64,000 nucleotides of DNA from Pseudomonas sp. ICMP22404 (lineage in GTDB: Bacteria > Pseudomonadota > Gammaproteobacteria > Pseudomonadales > Pseudomonadaceae), in NCBI RefSeq assembly GCF_006227205.1, contig NZ_VCNG01000013.1, positions 1 to 64,000 on the forward strand. Reading direction: 5' to 3'. A program made the position numbers and the translations under genes. The notes beneath the pieces are model-generated. The model was not told the origin of the DNA. It saw nothing but the letters and a program-made list of their open reading frames with translations, and ran no database searches. This document shows positions 10,162 to 18,977 of the stretch, one piece after another (the stretch's first letter is position 1; each line of letters begins with the position of its first letter).

Positions 10162-11408
10162 ACCTGCCAGCCTCGCGTATCCGTCCCACCCTGGGCTCGG
10201 TCATCGGTCGCGGCCATCTGATCGTTGCGCTGGTGGCGGTGGCCATGGCCAGTGTCTCCCTGACGTTGCTGGGGGTACTGGCGTTACGGGTTTACGCTGA
10301 TCACAACCTGCACCTGATTGCTCGGTCGATCAACTACACCGTGGAGGCGGCCGTTGTATTCGATGACTCGGTGGCAGCCACCGAGGCGCTGGCATTGATT
10401 GCCACCACCGAAGAGGTCGCCGATGCCCGGGTATTCAATGAGCATGGCCGTCTGTTGGCGCATTGGCAGCGACCGGAAACCGGTCTGCTGTCGGAACTGG
10501 AGATGCACATCGCCAAGGCATTCCTGGAAAAACCCATCAGCATGCCGATCCTTCATCAAGGGCAGGCCGTTGGCAGTGTCCACCTGGCGGGGCATGGCGG
10601 CAGCCTGTTGCGCTTTTTGCTCAGCGGTCTGGCGGGGATCATCGTGTGCACGGCGGTGAGTGCCTGGGTGGCGTTGTACTTGGCCCGGCGCCAGTTGCAG
10701 GCGATCACCGGCCCCCTGCGCAGCCTGGCGGATGTGGCCCACGCGGCACGCAGCGAGCGAGCCCTGGATCGACGGGTGCCGCCGGCTGCCATTGCTGAAC
10801 TGGATAATCTGGGTAACGACTTCAACGCGTTGCTCGCCGAACTTGAATCCTGGCAGACCCACCTGCAGAGCGAGAACGAAACCCTGGCCCATCAGGCCAG
10901 CCACGACAGCCTGACCGGACTGCCGAACCGGGCGTTTTTCGAAGGCCGGCTGATTCGTGCCTTGCGCAATGCCAGCAAGCTCGATGAGCAGGTGGCGGTG
11001 TTGTACCTGGACAGTGATCGGTTCAAGGGCATCAATGACAATTTCGGTCACGCTGCCGGTGATGCCGTGCTGACGGCGGTGGCGACCCGGGTCCGTGCCC
11101 AGCTTCGTGAGGATGACCTGGTGGCGCGCCTTGGGGGGGACGAGTTCGCGGTGCTGCTTGCACCGTTGCACAAGCTCGAGGACGCCGAACGGATCGCTGA
11201 GAAGATCATCGCCAGCATGGATGTACCGATTCAATTGCCCGGTAACGCTTCGGTGCTGACCTCGCTCAGCGTCGGCATTGCGGTTTATCCCGATCATGGC
11301 GCCACTCCAGGCGCCTTGCTGCATGCCGCCGACGCAGCGATGTACCAGGCCAAGCGCCTTGCCCGAGGCGGCCAACATTCGATGGGGACGGAGCACCCCG
11401 TTGCCTAA
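10158..11408 (+). CDS. yfiN: YfiN/TpbB membrane diguanylate cyclase
   Basis: A 416-residue c-di-GMP synthase of the inner membrane. It has a first membrane segment (about 20-45), a periplasmic sensor region (about 46-150), a second segment (about 152-176), a HAMP-like linker and a GGDEF domain. The active-site motif LGGDEFAVLL is intact (326-330) and an RxxD inhibitory site (REDD, 317-320) lies five residues upstream, so product inhibition is expected. YfiR should hold it inactive. Release raises c-di-GMP, exopolysaccharide and small-colony phenotypes in P. aeruginosa; the same here is inference. Confidence 0.92.
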   Translation: MNLPASRIRPTLGSVIGRGHLIVALVAVAMASVSLTLLGVLALRVYADHNLHLIARSINYTVEAAVVFDDSVAATEALALIATTEEVADARVFNEHGRLLAHWQRPETGLLSELEMHIAKAFLEKPISMPILHQGQAVGSVHLAGHGGSLLRFLLSGLAGIIVCTAVSAWVALYLARRQLQAITGPLRSLADVAHAARSERALDRRVPPAAIAELDNLGNDFNALLAELESWQTHLQSENETLAHQASHDSLTGLPNRAFFEGRLIRALRNASKLDEQVAVLYLDSDRFKGINDNFGHAAGDAVLTAVATRVRAQLREDDLVARLGGDEFAVLLAPLHKLEDAERIAEKIIASMDVPIQLPGNASVLTSLSVGIAVYPDHGATPGALLHAADAAMYQAKRLARGGQHSMGTEHPVA

Positions 11409-11430
11409 CTTCAAAACCAGGAGCTGACGC

Positions 11431-11934
11431 GTGCGTTCATACCCTCAATCTGTCCTGCAAATATTCATTTCATTTGTGTTCATGGCCGTCCTGGCCCTGA
11501 GCGGTTGCCAGACGGCACCGCCAAAAGGCCTTACACCTGCGCAGATTGCCGTGCTCAAGCAGCAAGGGTTCAAACTGACCGACGAGGGTTGGGCGTTCGG
11601 TCTGTCGGGCAAGGTACTGTTTGGCAGCGACGTGGAAAGCCTGAATGAAGCCAGCACAGAAATCGTCGAGCGAATCGGCAAGGCGCTGCTGGAGGCTGGA
11701 ATCGAACGGGTACGCGTCGATGGTCATACCGATGCATCGGGTTCCCAGGCCTATAACGATCAACTGTCGATACGTCGGGCCAATAGCGTGAGCAAGGTGC
11801 TGATTGGCGTTGGCATGCGCGAAGAAAACATTCAGTCCCGCGGCCTGGGCAGCAGCAAACCGGTCGCATCCAACGACACAGTCGAAGGCCGGACGGAGAA
11901 CCGTCGTGTGGCCATTGTGGTCATTGCCGATTAA
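11431..11934 (+). CDS. yfiB: YfiB OmpA-like outer-membrane lipoprotein
   Basis: A 167-residue lipoprotein. The signal ends in the lipobox LALSGC (lipidated Cys26), followed by an OmpA-C-like peptidoglycan-binding domain (VRVDGHTDASG, NDQLSIRRANSV, ENIQSRGLGSSKPVASN, RTENRRVAIVV). In P. aeruginosa, YfiB sequesters YfiR at the outer membrane and so frees YfiN. The start is GTG at 11431 preceded by CAGGAGC. The 3' end overlaps the convergent LysR gene by four bases. Confidence 0.9.
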   Translation: MRSYPQSVLQIFISFVFMAVLALSGCQTAPPKGLTPAQIAVLKQQGFKLTDEGWAFGLSGKVLFGSDVESLNEASTEIVERIGKALLEAGIERVRVDGHTDASGSQAYNDQLSIRRANSVSKVLIGVGMREENIQSRGLGSSKPVASNDTVEGRTENRRVAIVVIAD

Positions 11935-12878
11935 TCGGCAAATACCATTTCCCGGGTCTCGCCCATCAGCAGGGCCCGATTCTGTTCGGTCACCTCTCTG
12001 ATGTAATCCCACAACAACGTAATCCGCTTGAGCTTGCGCAGATCCTCCCGGCAGTACATCCAGAACTGCCGGGTGATAGTGATGTCCTCCGGCAATACCG
12101 GCAGCAACCGTGGATCCTGGGCGGCGAGGAAGCACGGCAGAATCGCCAGCGAACGTCCTTGCTGCGCCGCCACGAACTGCGCAATCACGCTGGTACTGCG
12201 CAGATGGGCGCTGGCGTCGGGTAGCACGTTTGCCAGGTAGAGCAGCTCTGAACTGAACGCCAGGTCATCCACGTAGCTGATGAACGAGTGCTTGCTCAGG
12301 TCGGACGGACGGTGGATGGGCGGATGGCTGTCCAGATAGGGCTGGGTGGCATAGAGCTGCAACCGGTAGTCACACAGTTTGCAGCATACGTAGGGGCCAT
12401 GTTCGGGGCGTTCCAGAGCGATGACAATGTCGGCCTCGCGCTTGGAGAGGCTGATGAAGTGCGGCAGCGGCAGAATGTCCACCGAGATGGCGGGATAGGC
12501 GTCGACGAAGTGGCTCAGTTGCGGGGTGATGAAGTAGCTGCCAAAGCCTTCCGTGCAGCCCATGCGCACATGACCGGACAGCGCGACGCCCGAGCCGGAC
12601 ACCTGTTCGCAGGCCATGTGCAGGGTGCTTTCAATCGATTCGGCGTAGCTCAGCAGGCGTTGCCCTTCGGCGGTCAGCACGAAGCCGTTGGTCCGGGATT
12701 TTTCGAACAGCAGCGTTCCCAATGAAGCTTCCAGCGAGCTGATGCGTCGCGACACCGTGGTGTAGTCGACGCCGAGGCGCTTGGCTGCCGTGCTGGCTTT
12801 GCGGGTGCGGGCCACTTCGAGGAAAAACTTGAGGTCGTCCCAGTTCAGCGAACCGAGGGAGGTGATGTTTTTTTGCAT
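11931..12878 (-). CDS. LysR-family regulator, divergent from mmsAB
   Basis: A 315-residue LysR-type activator/repressor. The N-terminal winged helix shows NWDDLKFFLEVARTRKASTAA, LGVDYTTVSRRISSLE and LLFEKSRTNGFVLTAEG; an LTTR effector-binding domain follows. It is divergent from mmsA, which suggests it controls valine/3-hydroxyisobutyrate catabolism. In P. aeruginosa mmsAB is controlled by the AraC-type MmsR, so a LysR here is a different solution or controls something else. The ATG at 12878 is preferred over an upstream GTG at 12920. Confidence 0.85.
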   Translation of the reverse strand: MQKNITSLGSLNWDDLKFFLEVARTRKASTAAKRLGVDYTTVSRRISSLEASLGTLLFEKSRTNGFVLTAEGQRLLSYAESIESTLHMACEQVSGSGVALSGHVRMGCTEGFGSYFITPQLSHFVDAYPAISVDILPLPHFISLSKREADIVIALERPEHGPYVCCKLCDYRLQLYATQPYLDSHPPIHRPSDLSKHSFISYVDDLAFSSELLYLANVLPDASAHLRSTSVIAQFVAAQQGRSLAILPCFLAAQDPRLLPVLPEDITITRQFWMYCREDLRKLKRITLLWDYIREVTEQNRALLMGETREMVFAD

Positions 12879-12946
12879 GATGGACCGGTTTTTATGTGCG
12901 TTCTTATTAGAAGTTTGCACATCTATACTCCAAAAATCGTCTCATC

Positions 12947-12971
12947 ACCAAGGTGTCTTTTGCGCCTTGGT
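12947..12971. promoter_or_regulatory. Inverted repeat in the LysR-mmsA intergenic region
   Basis: ACCAAGG (12947-12953) and CCTTGGT (12965-12971) form a perfect 7-bp inverted repeat with an 11-base spacer, 47 bp before the mmsA start. It could be the operator of the divergent LysR protein or a leader hairpin. No binding data can be inferred from sequence alone. Confidence 0.4.
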
Positions 12972-13017
12972 CTCTGCTGAATCAACGCTCTCTATAAGAA
13001 CAATCCCGGAGGCCAGC

Positions 13018-14544
13018 ATGAACGTTTCCCTCACGCCCAGTGACACCACCCTGCAGACCGTTAAGCTGTTGATCGACGGCGAGTGGGTTGAATCCCGTTC
13101 CAGCGAATGGCACGACATCGTCAACCCGGCCACCCAGCAAGTGTTGGCGAAGGTCCCGTTTGCCACCGCATCGGAAGTCGATGCCGCCATTGCCGCTGCC
13201 CAGCGTGCCTTCCAGACCTGGAAACTGACGCCCATCGGTGCGCGCATGCGCATCATGCTCAAGCTCCAGGCGTTGATTCGCGAACATTCCAAACGCATTG
13301 CCGCCGTGCTCAGCGCGGAGCAGGGCAAGACCCTCGCGGACGCCGAAGGCGATATTTTCCGTGGCCTGGAAGTGGTCGAGCACGCCTGCTCCATCGGCAC
13401 CCTGCAGATGGGCGAGTTTGCCGAGAACGTCGCCGGTGGCGTAGACACCTACACGCTGCGCCAGCCGATCGGTGTCTGCGCGGGCATCACGCCGTTCAAC
13501 TTCCCGGCAATGATTCCGCTGTGGATGTTCCCGATGGCCATCGCCTGCGGCAACACCTTTGTCCTCAAGCCATCGGAACAGGATCCGCTGTCGACCATGT
13601 TGCTGGTCGAACTGGCGGTCGAAGCCGGTGTGCCGGCGGGTGTGCTCAACGTGGTGCATGGCGGCAAGGACGTGGTGGATGCGCTTTGCACTCACAAGGA
13701 CATCAAAGCCGTTTCGTTTGTCGGCTCGACGGCGGTCGGCACCCATGTGTATGACCTGGCGGGACGTCATGGCAAGCGCGTGCAGTCGATGATGGGGGCG
13801 AAGAACCACGCGGTGGTGCTGCCGGATGCCAATCGCGAACAAACCCTCAATGCCCTGGTTGGGGCCGGTTTCGGCGCGGCGGGCCAGCGTTGCATGGCGA
13901 CCTCCGTGGTGGTGATGGTGGGCGCGGCCAGGCAATGGCTGCCGGACCTGAAAACGCTGGCGCAGAAACTCAAGGTCAACGCCGGGAGTGAGCCGGGCAC
14001 CGACATCGGCCCGGTGATTTCCAAGCGGGCCAAGGCGCGGATCCTCGAATTGATCGAGAGCGGCGTGCAGCAGGGCGCGAAGCTGGAGCTCGATGGCCGG
14101 GGCGTCAGCGTGCCGGGCTTCGAACAGGGCAACTTCGTCGGGCCAACGCTGTTTTCCGGCGTGACCACCGACATGCGTATCTACACCGAAGAGATTTTCG
14201 GGCCGGTGCTGGTGGTGCTGGAAGTCGACACCCTCGACGAGGCGATTGCCCTGGTCAACGCCAACCCGTTTGGCAATGGCACAGGCCTGTTCACCCAAAG
14301 CGGCGCGGCGGCGCGCAAGTTCCAGAGTGAAATCGACGTCGGTCAGGTAGGGATCAATATCCCGATTCCGGTGCCGGTGCCGTTTTTCAGCTTCACCGGC
14401 TCCCGCGGTTCGAAACTCGGTGACCTTGGTCCATACGGCAAACAGGTGGTGCAGTTCTACACTCAGACCAAGACCGTTACCGCGCGCTGGTTCGATGATG
14501 ACAGCGTGAATGACGGCGTGAACACCACCATCAACCTGCGCTAA
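13018..14544 (+). CDS. mmsA: Methylmalonate-semialdehyde dehydrogenase (CoA-acylating)
   Basis: A 508-residue aldehyde dehydrogenase of the MmsA/IolA family, which converts methylmalonate (or malonate) semialdehyde to propionyl-CoA (or acetyl-CoA) with NAD and CoA. The catalytic Cys292 is in FGAAGQRCMATS. PFNFPAMIPLWMFPMAIACGN and VLKPSEQDPLS are characteristic of this family, as is MMGAKNHAVVLPDA. The ATG at 13018 follows GGAGG; an open frame extends upstream into the regulatory region but lacks family similarity. mmsB follows 10 nt later, so the pair should be co-transcribed. Confidence 0.95.
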   Translation: MNVSLTPSDTTLQTVKLLIDGEWVESRSSEWHDIVNPATQQVLAKVPFATASEVDAAIAAAQRAFQTWKLTPIGARMRIMLKLQALIREHSKRIAAVLSAEQGKTLADAEGDIFRGLEVVEHACSIGTLQMGEFAENVAGGVDTYTLRQPIGVCAGITPFNFPAMIPLWMFPMAIACGNTFVLKPSEQDPLSTMLLVELAVEAGVPAGVLNVVHGGKDVVDALCTHKDIKAVSFVGSTAVGTHVYDLAGRHGKRVQSMMGAKNHAVVLPDANREQTLNALVGAGFGAAGQRCMATSVVVMVGAARQWLPDLKTLAQKLKVNAGSEPGTDIGPVISKRAKARILELIESGVQQGAKLELDGRGVSVPGFEQGNFVGPTLFSGVTTDMRIYTEEIFGPVLVVLEVDTLDEAIALVNANPFGNGTGLFTQSGAAARKFQSEIDVGQVGINIPIPVPVPFFSFTGSRGSKLGDLGPYGKQVVQFYTQTKTVTARWFDDDSVNDGVNTTINLR

Positions 14545-14554
14545 GGAGTCGGAC

Positions 14555-15442
14555 ATGAACATCGCATTTATCGGCCTGGGCAACATGGGCGCGCCCATGG
14601 CGCGCAACCTGCTCAAGGCCGGCCATTCGCTGAACCTGTTCGACCTGAACCAGGCCGTGCTGGCCGAACTCGCGGCGTTGGGCGGCACGGTCAGTGCCTC
14701 GCCTCGCGATGCGGCCCAAGGCGCGGCGCTGGTGATTACCATGCTGCCGGCCGCCGCTCATGTGCGCAGCGTCTGGTTGGGTGAAGACGGCGTGCTGGCC
14801 GGCATTGCCGCCGGTACGCCAGCGGTTGATTGCAGCACGATCGATCCGCAGACCGCTCGCGACGTCGCCGCCGCTGCCGCCAAGCAAGGCGTGGCGATGG
14901 CCGATGCGCCGGTCTCGGGTGGCACCGGCGGTGCGGCGGCTGGCACGTTGACCTTCATGGTCGGTGCCACCGCCGAGTTGTTCGCCACCTTGCAACCGGT
15001 GTTGGCGCAGATGGGCCGTAACATCGTCCATTGCGGCGAAGTCGGCACCGGCCAGATCGCCAAGATTTGTAACAACCTGCTGTTGGGCATCTCGATGGTG
15101 GGCGTCAGCGAGGCCATGGCCCTGGGCGATGCCTTGGGAATCGACACCCAAGTGCTGGCCGGCATCATCAACAGTTCCACGGGGCGTTGCTGGAGTTCGG
15201 ATACCTACAACCCATGGCCGGGCGTGATCGAAACGGCACCCGCCTCCCGTGGCTACACCGGTGGTTTCGGTGCCGACCTGATGCTCAAGGATCTGGGCCT
15301 GGCCACCGAAGCCGCCAGGCAGGTTCATCAGCCGGTGGTGCTGGGTGCAGTGGCGCAGCAGCTATATCAAGCGATGAGCCAGAGAGGCGAGGGCGGCAAG
15401 GATTTTTCGGCCATCGTTAACAGCTATCGCAAGCCTCAATAA
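14555..15442 (+). CDS. mmsB: 3-hydroxyisobutyrate dehydrogenase
   Basis: A 295-residue NAD-dependent beta-hydroxyacid dehydrogenase. The N-terminal Rossmann signature is IAFIGLGNMGAPMARNLLKAGH, the substrate motif DAPVSGGTGGAAAGTL, and the catalytic-lysine region GEVGTGQIAKICNNLLLG. It oxidises 3-hydroxyisobutyrate to methylmalonate semialdehyde, the MmsA substrate, in valine degradation. An AAGGAG site lies just before the ATG. Confidence 0.95.
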   Translation: MNIAFIGLGNMGAPMARNLLKAGHSLNLFDLNQAVLAELAALGGTVSASPRDAAQGAALVITMLPAAAHVRSVWLGEDGVLAGIAAGTPAVDCSTIDPQTARDVAAAAAKQGVAMADAPVSGGTGGAAAGTLTFMVGATAELFATLQPVLAQMGRNIVHCGEVGTGQIAKICNNLLLGISMVGVSEAMALGDALGIDTQVLAGIINSSTGRCWSSDTYNPWPGVIETAPASRGYTGGFGADLMLKDLGLATEAARQVHQPVVLGAVAQQLYQAMSQRGEGGKDFSAIVNSYRKPQ

Positions 15443-15456
15443 ACGCGAGGCGGATC

Positions 15457-15490
15457 GTGGCGAGGGGCGTGAGTGCAGTGTCCTCGCCAC
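15457..15490. terminator. Hairpin between convergent mmsB and cupin genes
   Basis: GTGGCGAGG (15457-15465) pairs with CCTCGCCAC (15482-15490) around a 16-base loop between two convergent genes. There is no T run on either side, so this may be a weak or Rho-assisted terminator. Confidence 0.4.
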
Positions 15491-15516
15491 ACGTGCCGCA
15501 GATGTATCGAACCGCG

Positions 15517-15861
15517 TCAGGCAAAGACGAAGTATTTGCGCACGGTTTCAACCACTTCCCAGGTGCCTTTCATCCCAGGCTCGATGACAAAGATGTCACC
15601 GGCCCGCAGATGGATGGGTTCCATGCCTTCCGGGGTGATGATGCAGTAGCCTTCCTGGAAGTGGCAGTATTCCCACTTTACGTATTCCACGTACCATTTG
15701 CCCGGCGTGCAGATCCAGGTGCCCATGATTTTGCTGCCATCTTCGCTGGTGTAGGCGTTGAGGTTGACGGTATGCGGGTCGCCTGCGAGCTTCTCCCATT
15801 TGCAGGCATCGAGTACGGGCAGCGGATGGGTATCGCGCAGGACGGTGATAGGTGCGGTCAT
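15517..15861 (-). CDS. Small cupin-domain protein
   Basis: A 114-residue single-cupin protein of the kind placed in the cupin_3/DUF861 group (KIMGTWICTPGKWYVEY, HFQEGYCIITPEG, RAGDIFVIEPGMKGTWEV, ending VRKYFVF). The ending is typical of the small ureidoglycine-aminohydrolase-like cupins found in many proteobacteria; the substrate is unknown. The start at 15861 has a GGAG box about 7 nt upstream on the minus strand. It is transcribed away from the LysR gene at 15962, in the same direction. Confidence 0.8.
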   Translation of the reverse strand: MTAPITVLRDTHPLPVLDACKWEKLAGDPHTVNLNAYTSEDGSKIMGTWICTPGKWYVEYVKWEYCHFQEGYCIITPEGMEPIHLRAGDIFVIEPGMKGTWEVVETVRKYFVFA

Positions 15862-15961
15862 GTGGACTCCGGGCAATGGACGTAAGCTGAAGAGGCACCC
15901 TATAGGCGTCTGCGTTCCTCCAGTTGTCTGTACTCGACATCGGGCTACCCAGAAACGCAAA

Positions 15962-16846
15962 TCAATGCTCGGACAGATGCACGGCGAGAGCCTTGGCATA
16001 GGCCGGCAACGCCTCGAAATTACGAGCCGCCAACAACAGGGCCCGTTGTGCCCAGGCCTCGTGCAGCGGCACGCACCGATACGATGGCCCGGCAGATCGA
16101 CGGTCGATGGCGGCCCTCGGCACGATGGCGATACCTGCGCCATGGGCCACCATGCGAATCATCCCATCGAAACTGTCGGCGCGAATGCGGATTCGCATGC
16201 GTAACCCGGTGTGCAGGGCCTGCTCTTCGAGGTACACCGCCAGGGCGTTAGAGGCGTTCAGGCCCACGTAATCATGATGGAGGGTTTCGCTGAAGCTCAC
16301 CGCGCGACCGTCGGCCAATGGATGTTCGGACGGTAGGATCAATACCAGTGGATCGTTGCGAAAAGGCCGGGTCTGAAGGTCATCGGTGTCGACTGCGTCG
16401 GATACCACACCCAGGTCTGCCGCACCCTGGCGCAAGGCATGGGTGATGCGTGAGCTGGGCAGTTCCTGCAGGTCGATGTCGAGATTGGGATGGTCCTTGA
16501 GGAAAGTGGCCAGCAACTCGGGCAGGTATTCGCTCATGGCGCTGGTGTTGCACAGCAGCCGTACCCGGCCCTTGACCCCCTTGGCGTACTCCGCCAAATC
16601 CTGCTGCAAGTGCTCCGCGTGTTGCAGCAACACCCGGGCATGCTGCGCCAGGGCCTTGCCGGCCGGCGTGGGCGTCACGCCACGCCGCCCGCGTTCGAGC
16701 AATTCGGTGCCCAGGGACGCTTCCATGGCACGGACCCGCGCACTCGCCGCCGCCAGGGACAGGTGACTGCGGGTTGCACCGGCGGTGATGTTGCCGGTGT
16801 CGAGGATGTTCAGGTAGAGGCGCAGGTCGGTGAGGTCGAAGTGCAT
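15962..16846 (-). CDS. LysR-family transcriptional regulator
   Basis: A 294-residue LysR-type protein. Its helix-turn-helix is in LRLYLNILDTGNITAGATRSHLS with LELLERGRRGVTPTPAGKAL-like continuation, followed by an effector-binding domain (RVRLLCNTSAMSEYLPELL). It is divergent from the TSUP permease at 17075, which it may control; this is the usual LysR geometry. The ATG at 16846 was chosen because the family begins with this helix; upstream in-frame sequence runs into a REP palindrome. Confidence 0.83.
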   Translation of the reverse strand: MHFDLTDLRLYLNILDTGNITAGATRSHLSLAAASARVRAMEASLGTELLERGRRGVTPTPAGKALAQHARVLLQHAEHLQQDLAEYAKGVKGRVRLLCNTSAMSEYLPELLATFLKDHPNLDIDLQELPSSRITHALRQGAADLGVVSDAVDTDDLQTRPFRNDPLVLILPSEHPLADGRAVSFSETLHHDYVGLNASNALAVYLEEQALHTGLRMRIRIRADSFDGMIRMVAHGAGIAIVPRAAIDRRSAGPSYRCVPLHEAWAQRALLLAARNFEALPAYAKALAVHLSEH

Positions 16847-16888
16847 GGGGGGATCCTGTGCCGGGTTTTGTGGTGTCTGATGGATTGC

Positions 16889-16971
16889 CATCGCGAGCAG
16901 GCTCGCTCCCACAGTGATCGGTGTGAGCACAAGATTTGTGTTCACCCTGTGGGAGCGAGCCTGCTCGCGAA
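16889..16971. repeat. REP/BIME pair (inverted fluorescens-type REPs)
   Basis: Two inverted copies of the core GTGGGAGCGAGCCTGCTCGC lie about 30 bp apart between divergent LysR and permease genes. The same core recurs at 20900, 21033, 22678, 45993, 46127 and 46261. These are typical extragenic palindromes of fluorescent pseudomonads. Confidence 0.92.
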
Positions 16972-17074
16972 GGGGCCAGTAGCACCGCCAAAGTCTTCAG
17001 CCTCTTGTTGAGCAAGAGGCAGGCTCAGTATATGGCAGATTTCAAAACGATCCGCTTGGGCCCAGGATAGCCCC

Positions 17075-17839
17075 ATGGACACCTTCATCGCTTTCTATCA
17101 GAACCTCGGGCCGGCGCTATCGCTGTTGGTCATCGCCACGTTCCTGCTGGCCGGTACGATCAAGGGGGTGATCGGCCTCGGCCTGCCGACCATTTCCATG
17201 GGGTTACTCGGGCTGGCTATGGCTCCGGTGCAGGCTGCCGCATTGCTCATCATCCCGGCCACTTTGACCAACCTCTGGCAACTGGCCTTCGGCGGTCACT
17301 TGCGTACCTTGATCCGGCGCTTGTGGCCGCTGTTGCTGGCGATTTTCCTCGGCACCGGCCTTGGAACCTTGTGGATTGGCATGGCGGGCGGTCCCTGGGT
17401 GGTGCGGGCCTTGGGCGGCGCGTTATTGGTATACGCCCTGAGTGGACTGGCGCTGCCGACGCTCCGGGTCGGCGGCCACGTTGAACCCTGGCTCGCCCCG
17501 CTCTGCGGGCTGCTGACCGGTGTCATCACGTCCGCCACGGGTGTGTTTGTCATTCCGGCGGTGCCTTATCTGCAAGCACTGGGCTTGAGCAAGGACGAGT
17601 TGGTGCAGGCCCTGGGTCTGTCCTTCACCGTATCGACATTGGCCCTGGCGGCCGGCCTGTTGTGGCGCGGCGCCTTGGGCGGGGGTGAACTGTGCGCGTC
17701 GATGCTGGCGTTGGCACCGGCGCTGCTTGGGATGTGGCTGGGGCAGTGGTTGCGCCAACGGATCAGCGCCATGTTATTTCGGCGGGTGTTTTTCATTGGC
17801 CTTGGCGGCCTTGGCACTCATTTGCTGATCAGCGGCTAG
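17075..17839 (+). CDS. TSUP (TauE/SafE) family membrane permease
   Basis: A 254-residue integral membrane protein with about eight hydrophobic segments and the two-fold repeat of the TSUP family: GTIKGVIGLGLPTISMGLLG in the first half and LCGLLTGVITSATGVFVIPA in the second. Members export or import sulfite, sulfonates or small organic anions; the substrate cannot be read from sequence. The ATG at 17075 is preceded by AGGAT. The 3' end overlaps the convergent ABM gene by 11 bases. Confidence 0.87.
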   Translation: MDTFIAFYQNLGPALSLLVIATFLLAGTIKGVIGLGLPTISMGLLGLAMAPVQAAALLIIPATLTNLWQLAFGGHLRTLIRRLWPLLLAIFLGTGLGTLWIGMAGGPWVVRALGGALLVYALSGLALPTLRVGGHVEPWLAPLCGLLTGVITSATGVFVIPAVPYLQALGLSKDELVQALGLSFTVSTLALAAGLLWRGALGGGELCASMLALAPALLGMWLGQWLRQRISAMLFRRVFFIGLGGLGTHLLISG

Positions 17840-18140
17840 ACGAGGCACTCAGCATCTCGACGCGGCGGATCTCGAAGTCGCGCTCCAGGTAATCCATACG
17901 ATGTTCAAAGAACTGCTTCATGTGTGGCAGATTCGAATGCACGTCCAGGTGGGCCTGGGATTGCCAGATTTCATAGAAGATAAACAGCGTCGGATCCTGT
18001 TGGTCCCGCAGCATGTGATATTCGATGCAGCCCGGTTCGGCGCGACTCGGTTCGACGTAGGCGCGAAACAGGGCTTCGAAGGCTTCGGCTTTTTCCGGGC
18101 GGGTCTTGGCGTGGAGGATGAAACCATGCAGTTCGCTCAT
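17829..18140 (-). CDS. Putative quinol monooxygenase (ABM domain)
   Basis: A 103-residue antibiotic-biosynthesis-monooxygenase fold protein resembling YgiN: it begins with HGFILHAKTRPEKAEAFEALF, then EPGCIEYHMLRDQQDPTLFIFYEIW and HLDVHSNLPHMKQFFEH. YgiN-type proteins act on quinols. The divergent neighbour at 18339 is an MdaB-like quinone reductase, the same functional pairing known for mdaB-ygiN in E. coli, so a quinone-related role is likely. Confidence 0.85.
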   Translation of the reverse strand: MSELHGFILHAKTRPEKAEAFEALFRAYVEPSRAEPGCIEYHMLRDQQDPTLFIFYEIWQSQAHLDVHSNLPHMKQFFEHRMDYLERDFEIRRVEMLSASSSR

Positions 18141-18338
18141 CGCGTGTCTCCTGAGTGAAAGTGAGTTGAATCCTACGGCAACAATCGGCTGTTGATTCGT
18201 GCATGTAAGTCAAAACAGTTTTGCCTCGGTTGCGCTTACTCCGCGTGACGCTCATCGGTAGTCTGCCCCCCATCTTTTCCAACCCTTTCCATTCGGCAGC
18301 CCTGCGTGGCGCTCGCCATGGACCCGATGAGGCTCCCC

Positions 18339-18929
18339 ATGAAAAAAGTCCTGCTGCTCAACGGTGGTAAACAATTCGCTCACTCCGACGGCCGCTACAA
18401 CGCGACCCTCCACGACACGGCCCTGAGTGTGTTGGACCGTGGTGGCCTGGACGTGAAAAGCACGTTCATCGACGGTGGCTACGACATCAAGGAAGAGGTC
18501 GCCAAGTTTCTCTGGGCCGATGTCGTCATCTATCAGATGCCGGGCTGGTGGATGGGCGCGCCATGGACCGTGAAGAAGTACATCGACGAAGTGTTCACCG
18601 AAGGTCATGGCAGTCTATACGCCAGCGACGGCCGCACCCGCTCCGACGCCTCGCAGAAGTACGGCAGCGGTGGCCTGGTGCATGGCAAGCAATACATGTT
18701 GTCGCTGACCTGGAACGCCCCGCAGCAGGCCTTCGATGATCCGACCGACTTCTTCGAAGGCAAGGGTGTGGACGCGGTGTATTTCCCGTTCCACAAGGCC
18801 AACCAGTTCCTGGGCATGACCGGCTTGCCGACCTTCCTGTGCGTCGACGTGATGAAGCGTCCGAACATAGAGGCTGATGTGGCGCGGTATGAACAGCATT
18901 TGATCGAGGTATTCGGCCTTTCGCGGTAA
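18339..18929 (+). CDS. mdaB: NAD(P)H:quinone oxidoreductase, MdaB-like
   Basis: A 196-residue flavodoxin-fold reductase close to E. coli MdaB (193). Visible features are KVLLLNGGKQFAHSDGRYN, WADVVIYQMPGWWMGAPWTVKKYIDEV, KQYMLSLTWNAP and FPFHKANQFLGM. It should use FAD/FMN for two-electron reduction of quinones. The ATG at 18339 follows GATGAGG; an upstream ATG at 18306 is also possible. The LysR gene at 18978 follows in the same direction and the ABM gene is divergent. Confidence 0.9.
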   Translation: MKKVLLLNGGKQFAHSDGRYNATLHDTALSVLDRGGLDVKSTFIDGGYDIKEEVAKFLWADVVIYQMPGWWMGAPWTVKKYIDEVFTEGHGSLYASDGRTRSDASQKYGSGGLVHGKQYMLSLTWNAPQQAFDDPTDFFEGKGVDAVYFPFHKANQFLGMTGLPTFLCVDVMKRPNIEADVARYEQHLIEVFGLSR

Positions 18930-18977
18930 TCCGGCTACTCTCGCCACATTGACTGTGCATCCGATGAGAGGACATTT

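Noticed and set aside
12982..14742. A 586-codon minus-strand frame opposite mmsA/mmsB
   Set aside because: Covers two well-identified genes on the other strand and shows no domain pattern.
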